Positions 1-5,353 of a stretch of DNA of 7,561 nt are shown in pieces. The position numbers and the translations under genes were made by a program. The first letter of the stretch is position 1. Every line of letters begins with the position of its first letter. Below the pieces are notes generated by a model. It was not told the origin of the DNA. It worked only from the letters and a program-made list of their open reading frames with translations, and made no database searches. The stretch spans positions 1 to 7,561 of the forward strand of contig USHI01000057.1 of assembly GCA_900554405.1 (NCBI GenBank), read 5' to 3'. The DNA is from an uncultured Eubacteriales bacterium (GTDB lineage: Bacteria > Bacillota > Clostridia > Oscillospirales > CAG-382).

Positions 1-75
1 GGCGTGGGCGGCGCGGCGGATTTTATATGCGCCGAGCTTGAATACTGCCGCGTGCTGATCGCCGCGGCGCGGTAA
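1..75 (+). CDS. C-terminal end of an unidentified gene
   Basis: The first frame is open from the window edge to a TAA at 73-75 and encodes 24 residues that begin GVGGAADFICAE and end with VLIAAAR. The fragment is small, Ala-rich and mildly hydrophobic, with two cysteines. It is too short for me to name a family. Support for its being real is the stop codon 24 nt before a strong terminator hairpin, as expected of the last gene of a rightward transcription unit. The opposite strand is also open here, so the strand assignment is inference. Confidence 0.5.
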   Translation, partial: GVGGAADFICAELEYCRVLIAAAR

Positions 76-92
76 TGCCGCCGCAAGGCAGA

Positions 93-135
93 CAAAAAGA
101 AAGCCCTTTTCCGCGGAAGGAAAAGGGCTTTTGGT
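93..135. terminator. Bidirectional intrinsic terminator between convergent genes
   Basis: A 13-bp perfect stem pairs 100-112 with 119-131 around a 6-nt loop (GCGGAA). Read leftward the stem is followed by CTTTTTGTC, a good U-tract for the lipoprotein operon. Read rightward it is followed by a weaker T-run for the gene ending at 75. It lies between two convergent stop codons, so one hairpin probably serves both. Confidence 0.85.
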
Positions 136-154
136 TTCGGTATTTTGCGGTTTA

Positions 155-694
155 TCAGAACAGGCTGTTGCCGCCGGAAAGAACATACCACTTGCCGTCG
201 ACCTTGATGCAGGTGACGGTGACGATCTGGTGTTCGTAATCGGTTTCTCCGTCGCTTCCGTCGGATTCGCCCGAAATATAAGCATAAACCTTTGCGGCGG
301 CGGTCATGGCATTGGAAAGCGATTTGCCGTATTCGCCGTTTTTGACGGATTTGGCGATTTCCTTGAAGCCGGCGGAATCCTCATCGTATTTTTCGGTGTG
401 GATGATCTTGTAGTCGTACTTCGTGTCGTTGTCGTCTGCCGCATCCTTGTAGCTGTCCAGCGTTTCTTCAAGGCTTTCCAGCATGGATTTGACAGATGCG
501 CTGTCGAAATCCTTGACATAGTCGCGGAGAAGATCCTTGTCGTAAGCGAGCATGGTTTCGGAAAGCTTGGCTGCATCGAAATTGATGTAGCGTGCTTCGA
601 TATAATCCTTCGCAACGCTGTCGGCACTGCCGCAGGAGCAAAGTATTACCGGACAGAGTATCGCGAGAGCCAGTATAAGACAGATTCTTTTCAT
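155..694 (-). CDS. Small secreted lipoprotein, second gene of a tandem paralog pair
   Basis: This encodes 179 residues. It begins with a lipoprotein signal peptide: MKR, a hydrophobic stretch 4-19, and a lipobox LCSC in which Cys21 would be lipidated. The protein is therefore expected to be anchored outside the membrane. The mature part is acidic and rich in Asp, Lys, Tyr and Ser. It has AKDYIEARY (28-36) soon after the cysteine, a VYAYI segment (136-140) and KVDGKWYVLSG (164-174) near the C-terminus. This layout (helix after the lipid anchor, ending in a strand with a WYV motif) is typical of small Firmicutes lipoproteins with an NTF2/DUF4878-like fold, but that fold is inference. The start at 694 is set by an AAGGGAG ribosome binding site at 704-710, with 9 nt spacing. 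The gene follows its paralog by 28 nt and is probably cotranscribed with it. The function is unknown. Confidence 0.85.
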   Translation of the reverse strand: MKRICLILALAILCPVILCSCGSADSVAKDYIEARYINFDAAKLSETMLAYDKDLLRDYVKDFDSASVKSMLESLEETLDSYKDAADDNDTKYDYKIIHTEKYDEDSAGFKEIAKSVKNGEYGKSLSNAMTAAAKVYAYISGESDGSDGETDYEHQIVTVTCIKVDGKWYVLSGGNSLF

Positions 695-722
695 TTCTTT
701 ATTCTCCCTTCACATCGGCGGT

Positions 723-1289
723 TCAGTCGTAATCGGGAAACTCGGTGTCGAAAACATACCAGCTTCCGTCGATCTTTGCAAGCATGAGCTTGTCGGTGTT
801 GCAGTAGTAGTCGGGATCGTCGCCCTTATCCTTCAGAACGGTAGCCTCGATATAATAGTAAACGCAAGCGATCTCGTCTATCACTTCATAAAGCGGCTGA
901 AGCCTTTCAGCGCAGAGATCGGGATTGACAACGCTGTCAAAACGGTCGTCGCCGGATTTGTAGGTGACGGTTTTCGTGATGGTGTAGCTCACATCGTAAT
1001 CTTCGAGATCGTCGACGTATTCTTTGCCGTCTTCGGCGTCGTTCTTTTTGTCGCGTTCGGCATCCTTGTAGAAATCGTCGTAATCGCGTTCGGTGTAATC
1101 GTCATCGAACTTTTTCATAAGGCCTTCGTCAAAGCGCGGGGTGAGATCCATGATGGTTTCGTAATCGAAATCATATGTTGCTTTGATGTATGCCTTTGCG
1201 CAGCTTTCCGGCGAGGAATGCTTGCCGCATCCGAAAAGTGCAAAGGGCAGACACATGAGTAATGCGAGAACAAGAGCGATTTTTTTCAT
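723..1289 (-). CDS. Small secreted acidic lipoprotein, first gene of a tandem paralog pair
   Basis: This encodes 188 residues starting at MKKIALVLAL. The frame is open further upstream to 1409, but that would run through the promoter. The ATG at 1287-1289 has a GGGGG ribosome binding site at 1296-1300 and lies about 25 nt after the predicted transcription start. The signal peptide ends in a lipobox LFGC, with Cys21 as the lipidated residue. AKAYIKATY (31-39), VYYYIEA (143-149) and KIDGSWYVF (172-180) match the same positions in the downstream gene, so the two are likely duplicates. An unusual feature is the tract at residues 61-99, in which 19 of 39 residues are Asp or Glu. Three additional cysteines lie in the mature part (30, 126, 142), with another at 163. 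I recognise no catalytic motif. An NTF2/DUF4878-like fold is possible but unproven. Confidence 0.85.
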   Translation of the reverse strand: MKKIALVLALLMCLPFALFGCGKHSSPESCAKAYIKATYDFDYETIMDLTPRFDEGLMKKFDDDYTERDYDDFYKDAERDKKNDAEDGKEYVDDLEDYDVSYTITKTVTYKSGDDRFDSVVNPDLCAERLQPLYEVIDEIACVYYYIEATVLKDKGDDPDYYCNTDKLMLAKIDGSWYVFDTEFPDYD

Positions 1290-1320
1290 AATATACCCCC
1301 ATAAATCGGTTTGTGGGAAC

Positions 1321-1349
1321 ATTATAGCATACAGCCGCGGTAAAATCAA
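1321..1349 (-). promoter_or_regulatory. Sigma-A promoter of the lipoprotein operon
   Basis: On the minus strand there is a -35 TTGATT (1344-1349), a 17-nt spacer and a perfect -10 TATAAT (1321-1326) preceded by TGC, an extended -10. Transcription would begin near 1314, which gives a leader of about 25 nt containing the GGGGG ribosome binding site. Confidence 0.85.
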
Positions 1350-1434
1350 TACTTTTTTCGTCCTGTTATACAATAGGGAAAATCGCCTGTGCGGCGGGCG
1401 GCGGGGCAAAGCGAAAAATTATTTGCAAAAGGGG

Positions 1435-1463
1435 TTGAAATGTCCGCGGAAATCGTGTATAAT
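1435..1463 (+). promoter_or_regulatory. Sigma-A promoter of the cmk-plsC-ispH/rpsA operon
   Basis: The -35 is TTGAAA (1435-1440), followed by an exact 17-nt spacer and a perfect -10 TATAAT (1458-1463). Transcription would start near 1470, only about 12 nt before the cmk ATG. The short leader still holds a GGTGA Shine-Dalgarno element (1472-1476), 5 nt before the start. This promoter rules out the in-frame upstream ATGs at 1389 and 1440 as starts for cmk. Confidence 0.85.
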
Positions 1464-1481
1464 CGTATATTGGTGATATTT

Positions 1482-2165
1482 ATGGTTCAAAAAACCTTCG
1501 GAGTAGCTTTGGACGGGCCCTCCGGCTCCGGAAAAAGCACGCTTGCGCGCCTGGTCGCACAGCGGTACGGGTTCGTGTATGTGGACACCGGATCGCTTTA
1601 CCGCGCCGTGGGCTACTATATCGCGCAGAAAGGGATCGACCCGCGCGACAACGCAGCCGTGTGCGCCGCGCTGCCGGGGATAAAGCTCGATATGCGGCTC
1701 GAAAACGGCGGCAGTGCCGTTTATCTGGACGGCGTACGCCTGGGTACGGAAATACGCACGCCGGAAATTTCCGCATATGCAAGCGCAGTTTCGGCAATAC
1801 CGCAGGTGCGCGAATTCCTGCTTTCAGTCCAGCGCGGGATCGCGGAAAGGCGGGATGTCGTCATGGACGGCAGGGATATAGGTACCGTCATACTTCCGGA
1901 TGCGCGTGTGAAGATCTTCATAACCGCTTCGCCGGAGGAACGCGCCGCCCGCAGGTTCAGGGAACTTTCCGACCGCGGCGAAAATGTCGTTTACGAGGAT
2001 ATACTCGCCCGCATGAAGGAACGCGACTTCAACGACAGGAACCGCGATATCGCGCCCACCGTTCCGGCAGAGGATGCGGTGATAATCGACAACACCGGAA
2101 TGTCCGCACAGCAAACGCTTGAAGCCGTTGCGGATATCATCGATAAGGAAAGAGCACGGAAATGA
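1482..2165 (+). CDS. cmk: Cytidylate kinase
   Basis: This encodes 227 residues, a normal length for the family. The enzyme phosphorylates CMP and dCMP with ATP to the diphosphates in the cytosol, feeding phospholipid (CDP-diacylglycerol) and DNA synthesis. Visible motifs are the P-loop GPSGSGKS (12-19), the DTGSLYRAV segment (35-43), IRTPEIS (91-97), the CMP-contact region MDGRDIGT (128-135), the LID segment SPEERAARR (150-158) and RDFNDRNRDIAP (181-192), all in the expected order. The start at 1482 is chosen because the promoter -10 lies just upstream and GGTGA precedes it. Earlier in-frame ATGs fall within or before the promoter. The stop overlaps the next gene's start by 4 nt (ATGA), so translation is probably coupled. 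All expected motifs are present and nothing looks damaged. Confidence 0.96.
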   Translation: MVQKTFGVALDGPSGSGKSTLARLVAQRYGFVYVDTGSLYRAVGYYIAQKGIDPRDNAAVCAALPGIKLDMRLENGGSAVYLDGVRLGTEIRTPEISAYASAVSAIPQVREFLLSVQRGIAERRDVVMDGRDIGTVILPDARVKIFITASPEERAARRFRELSDRGENVVYEDILARMKERDFNDRNRDIAPTVPAEDAVIIDNTGMSAQQTLEAVADIIDKERARK

Positions 2166-2782
2166 GCGCATCGTATAAGATCCTGCGTGCCATTGCACGC
2201 GTGTATTCGAAGCTCGTCTACCGGGTGGAATACCACGGCAGGGAAAACGAACCGCAAAGCGGCGAATATATAGCGATTTCCAACCATTCATCCTTTGCGG
2301 ATGTGATGTTCACCGCCTGCCCGCTCAAAAGGCAGATACACTTTGTCGCAAAGGGCAGCTTGCGGAAGAATCCCTTCATGCGCCTGATATGCAAGCTTGC
2401 CGGGGTCATCCCCATCAACCGCGGTGCGAGCGATATTGATGCTGTACGCACCTGCGTTTCGCTCGTTAAAGGCGGCGAATGCCTCGGGATATACCCGCAG
2501 GGCACCCGTATGCCGGGCGTAAAGCCCACGCCGGAGCTTGCTTTGGCGGGCGTCGGGCTCATGGCGGTGCGCACCGGCGTTCCGCTCCTCCCCGTGACGA
2601 TATGCTACGACGGCAGAAAGCCGCTTGTCTTCCGCAAGGTCCGCGTTTATATCGGCAAGCCGATCACCGCGGAGGAATACGAAAAGGTCAAGGCGGAGGA
2701 AGGTACGCACGGCATCGCGAAATATGCTTTTACCAGAGTGTGCGACGATTTTGCCGCGCACACAGAGCATACAAATGGCTGA
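2162..2782 (+). CDS. plsC: 1-acyl-sn-glycerol-3-phosphate acyltransferase (PlsC family)
   Basis: This encodes 206 residues, short but normal for clostridial PlsC-like proteins. The family adds the second acyl chain to lysophosphatidic acid at the inner membrane face, giving phosphatidic acid. Motif I is NHSSFAD (41-47), with the catalytic H-x4-D pair His42/Asp47. Motif II is GVIPINRG (81-88). Motif III is YPQGTR (111-116) and motif IV is VPLLPVTI (140-147). In motif III the usual Glu of the EGTR signature is Gln113, while His42, Asp47 and Arg116 are kept, so activity is still likely. No clear transmembrane helix is present, so membrane contact is probably peripheral. An AAGGAAAG ribosome binding site (2145-2152) sits inside the end of cmk, 9 nt before the start. 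The 3' end overlaps the next gene by 8 nt. Substrate specificity cannot be read from the sequence. Confidence 0.92.
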   Translation: MSASYKILRAIARVYSKLVYRVEYHGRENEPQSGEYIAISNHSSFADVMFTACPLKRQIHFVAKGSLRKNPFMRLICKLAGVIPINRGASDIDAVRTCVSLVKGGECLGIYPQGTRMPGVKPTPELALAGVGLMAVRTGVPLLPVTICYDGRKPLVFRKVRVYIGKPITAEEYEKVKAEEGTHGIAKYAFTRVCDDFAAHTEHTNG

Positions 2783-4763
2783 TATCACCGTTTCGGAACA
2801 CAGCGGCTTCTGCTTCGGCGTGAAGCGCGCCGTGAAGATAATAAACGAAAGCCTCGATTCCGCCGCCCGCCCGATATACTGTCTGGGCGAGCTGATACAT
2901 AACCCCGTGTTCAACGAATCCTTAAAGCGCCGCGGGGTGAAGTTTATAAGCGAATCGGATATACCCTCGCTCCCGGAGGATGCGCTCGTATTCATACGCA
3001 CCCACGGGGCTGTCGGTTCGGTCTATACCGCGCTGCGGGAAAGAAATTGCGAATTTGTCGATGCGACCTGCCCCTATGTCGCGAAAATACACGCTATCGT
3101 CGCTTCGCAGCCTGCGGACACAAAGATAATCGTTATCGGCGACAGAGAACACCCGGAGGTACGCGGTATTGTCGATCGCGCACGGGGCGAAGTCGAAGTT
3201 TTTGCCGACAGTGCCGAAATCGCTTCCGCGCACCCGCAGGGGTTTTCCTACCCCGGCAGCTGCATACTTGCGGTACAAACGACATATTCCGGCGCGGAAT
3301 GGGAAAAGTGCCGCGCTCTTATCACAAAGTTTTACCCCGCGTGCCGCGTTTTCGATACGATCTGCGGCGTGACGGGGCTCCGCCAGCGCGAGGCAGGTTT
3401 GCTTGCCGAAAACAGCGACATGACCGTCGTTGTGGGCGGGAGGCACAGCTCGAACACCGTGAAGCTTTACGGCATCGCGCGGGAGGTGTGCAAAAACACT
3501 CTGCTTGTCGAAACGGCAGATGAACTTGACGTGTACGCGGACATGATCCGCGCTTCACATAAAATCGCTATAGCCGCCGGTGCCTCGACGCCCGACGGAA
3601 TAATACAGGAGGTTTACAACAAGATGGCAGACATCGCAAAAGAGGAACTCAGCTTTGCCGAGATGCTCGACCAGTCATTCAGAACATTAAATACAGGTGA
3701 AAGGGTAACCGGAACAGTATCGGCTGTTAATCCTGCCGAGGTAAAAGTCGATCTCGGTACGAAGCACACGGGGATACTCCCCTACGACGAGATCACTGCC
3801 GAAAGCGGCGTCGATCTGAACGATCTGTTCAAGGTCGGCGACGAAGTGGAAGTTATCTGCGGTAAGTTCAGCGATTCCGACGGAACAGTTCTTCTTTCCA
3901 AAAAGAAGATCGATGCCCAGAAGTACTGGGAAGGTATCAAGGCGGCAGCTGAATCCGGCGAAAGCCTTTCCGGCACCGTGAAGGAGATCGTCAAGAACGA
4001 ACAGGGCTATGCCGGCGTTATCGTTCTTTACGGCCCCAACAGGGTGTTTATCCCCGCTTCCCGCACCGGTATTCCCAAGGGCGAACCGCTTGATTCGCTC
4101 AAGGGCGAAACCGTCAGCTTCAGGATCATTGATGTGAATGAGGGCAGAAAGAGAGCCGTTGGCTCTATCAAGAGCTCCAACCGCGCCGCAAGAAAGGCAG
4201 CGGAGGAGGAATTCTTCAACACCGTCCAGGAAGGCGACAAGTTCGAAGGCAAGGTCCGCGCGATCATGTCCTACGGCGCTTTTATCAACCTCGGCCCGGT
4301 GGACGGTATGCTCCATATCAGCGAGCTTTCCTGGGGCAAGCTCAAAAAGCCCGCGGATGTGCTCACCGAAGGTGAAACGATCAACGTTTATGTCAAATCG
4401 GTCGATAAGGAAAAGAAGAGAATTTCGCTCGGCTACAAGACACCCGAAAACGATCCGTGGAACATATTCGCTTCCAAATACAGCGTGGGCGATGTTGTCG
4501 ATGCGACCGTCGTTTCCATCATGCCGTTCGGCGCATTTGCCGAGATCCTTCCCGATCTCGACGGCCTTATCCACATAAGCCAGATCTCCGACAAGCCCGT
4601 TTCCAATCCGGCAAGCGTGCTTAAAGTCGGCGATAAGGTCACCGTGAAGATCACCGCCGCCGATTTCGAAAGAAGAAGGCTTTCGCTCTCTATCCGCGCG
4701 CTGCTCGACGGCAATAACGAAACCGCCGAAGCCCCCGCAGCGGAAGAACCCGCAGCAGAGTAA
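2775..4763 (+). CDS. ispH-rpsA: Bifunctional HMBPP reductase (IspH) / ribosomal protein S1-like protein
   Basis: This encodes 662 residues. Residues 1-282 are IspH, the last enzyme of the MEP pathway, which reduces HMBPP to IPP and DMAPP using a [4Fe-4S] cluster. The cluster cysteines are Cys13 (GFCFGV), Cys99 (DATCPYV) and Cys197 (TICGVT). Substrate residues appear at His42 (GELIHN), His77 (RTHG), His126 and Glu128 (EHPEV), Thr169 (QTTYS), SSN 225-227 and Ser271 (GAST). Four S1 RNA-binding repeats follow at about 307-378, 396-466, 487-555 and 572-641. The last two are the most canonical, with GAF and DGLIHIS/DGMLHIS motifs. The tail is a short Ala/Glu/Pro stretch. This fusion is known in Clostridia. 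The start at 2775 aligns with the IspH N-terminus but has only a weak ribosome binding site, so it probably depends on coupling to plsC through the 8-nt overlap. In contrast, a perfect Shine-Dalgarno lies inside the gene at the domain junction (see 3607-3626). Confidence 0.95.
   Translation: MADITVSEHSGFCFGVKRAVKIINESLDSAARPIYCLGELIHNPVFNESLKRRGVKFISESDIPSLPEDALVFIRTHGAVGSVYTALRERNCEFVDATCPYVAKIHAIVASQPADTKIIVIGDREHPEVRGIVDRARGEVEVFADSAEIASAHPQGFSYPGSCILAVQTTYSGAEWEKCRALITKFYPACRVFDTICGVTGLRQREAGLLAENSDMTVVVGGRHSSNTVKLYGIAREVCKNTLLVETADELDVYADMIRASHKIAIAAGASTPDGIIQEVYNKMADIAKEELSFAEMLDQSFRTLNTGERVTGTVSAVNPAEVKVDLGTKHTGILPYDEITAESGVDLNDLFKVGDEVEVICGKFSDSDGTVLLSKKKIDAQKYWEGIKAAAESGESLSGTVKEIVKNEQGYAGVIVLYGPNRVFIPASRTGIPKGEPLDSLKGETVSFRIIDVNEGRKRAVGSIKSSNRAARKAAEEEFFNTVQEGDKFEGKVRAIMSYGAFINLGPVDGMLHISELSWGKLKKPADVLTEGETINVYVKSVDKEKKRISLGYKTPENDPWNIFASKYSVGDVVDATVVSIMPFGAFAEILPDLDGLIHISQISDKPVSNPASVLKVGDKVTVKITAADFERRRLSLSIRALLDGNNETAEAPAAEEPAAE
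3607..3626 (+). promoter_or_regulatory. Candidate internal ribosome binding site and start for free S1
   Basis: AGGAGGT (3607-3613) is followed after 10 nt by an in-frame ATG (3624-3626), which is codon 284 of the fusion, exactly between the IspH and S1 parts. Starting here would give a 379-residue protein beginning MADIAKEELSFAEMLDQSF and containing all four S1 repeats. That start resembles the N-terminus of free-standing Firmicutes S1 proteins. The Shine-Dalgarno is far better than that of the full-length start. The motif falls in codons for Gln-Glu-Val that conserved IspH protein sequence may partly dictate, so chance remains possible. Confidence 0.55.
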
Positions 4764-4785
4764 TCATCCTTAAAACTTAAAACGC

Positions 4786-4817
4786 AAAACAGCAAGGGAT
4801 CCCCTTGCTGTTTTTTT
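4786..4817. terminator. Bidirectional intrinsic terminator after the rpsA fusion
   Basis: A 13-bp perfect stem pairs 4786-4798 with 4802-4814 around a 3-nt loop (ATC). A run of seven T (4811-4817) completes a rightward terminator 23 nt after the fusion gene's stop. Read leftward, T-rich sequence also follows the stem, so it probably ends the leftward gene stopping at 4827 as well. Confidence 0.9.
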
Positions 4818-4826
4818 GTTGCGGCT

Positions 4827-5276
4827 TCAATCACACAGATTGTAAAACCATTTGTTGAAAAGCTTTAACGCCTCGACCTTGCAGCGGTCCTTGTATTCCT
4901 CAAACTCGAGCGCCTCCTTCGGGGAGGCTGCGGCGGGTGTATCGGAGCCGGCCTGCTCCAAAAGGTATATCATCAGCCCGAGCGTTTCATCCCAAATGCG
5001 CCCGCAGGCAAAGTCGATCTCTTTGCGCCGGCGATATTCCGCGGAGCTTTCGCCCGCGGGCCAAACACGGAATTCATCGTATGTCATGTTCAGCTCATCG
5101 CGGTGGGCAGAGAGGTATTCACGCAGCAGTTCAATGGGGTAGCCTCTGCGGTGCTCTCTGAAGTATTTCAGCATTTGCGGGAGCATGCTCAAAAACCATT
5201 CATTCATGTTCAGTGCATCGGCATCGCTCCACCCGCGTACCGCGCGCTGCAAGCGGGCTTTTAATGAATTTATCAT
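4827..5276 (-). CDS. Uncharacterised protein resembling a phage-associated family
   Basis: This encodes 149 residues. The frame is open upstream to 5423, but the ATG at 5274-5276 has a near-perfect AAAGGAGGAA ribosome binding site (core 5286-5290, 9 nt spacing), which fixes the start. It has no signal peptide or membrane segment, is mostly helical in composition, and is Trp- and Tyr-rich. From memory, three features resemble a short uncharacterised family common in gut phages and some bacteria: RGWSDADALNMNEWFLSMLP (14-33), the segment IWDETLGLMIYLLEQA (94-109) and the end KLFNKWFYNLCD (138-149). In that family a GWSD/GYSD-W motif, a predicted W-D-x-x-L-x-x-M-I helix and a terminal aromatic-x-x-LWD are typical. 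Here the terminal Trp is Cys148. No enzymatic motif is seen. It lies 77 nt after the AAA+ gene on the same strand with no terminator between, so cotranscription is likely. The family link needs a profile search, and no function can be given. Confidence 0.8.
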   Translation of the reverse strand: MINSLKARLQRAVRGWSDADALNMNEWFLSMLPQMLKYFREHRRGYPIELLREYLSAHRDELNMTYDEFRVWPAGESSAEYRRRKEIDFACGRIWDETLGLMIYLLEQAGSDTPAAASPKEALEFEEYKDRCKVEALKLFNKWFYNLCD

Positions 5277-5353
5277 GCCCGGGTTCCTCCTTTCCGGCAG
5301 GGCAGCAGAAAACTTCCGGTGTTCGGGTGCCTGCTTGTCTGCATTGCCTTTTC

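Noticed and set aside
131..787. Rightward open frame with hydrophobic, Val/Phe/Gly-rich translation opposite the lipoprotein gene
   Set aside because: It begins within the terminator stem, has no ribosome binding site and mirrors the Asp/Lys-rich coding of the real gene.
1290..1409. Longer form of the first lipoprotein
   Set aside because: The extension would place residues before the signal peptide and cross the promoter. MKK followed by a lipobox 20 residues later is the typical start.
1389..1481. Longer cmk with an upstream ATG
   Set aside because: The extension contains the -35 and -10 elements of the cmk promoter and does not look like cytidylate kinase sequence. The family N-terminus aligns from 1482.
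3687..4574. Long leftward open frame opposite the S1 repeats
   Set aside because: It is antisense to four recognisable S1 domains and has no start signal or known domain.
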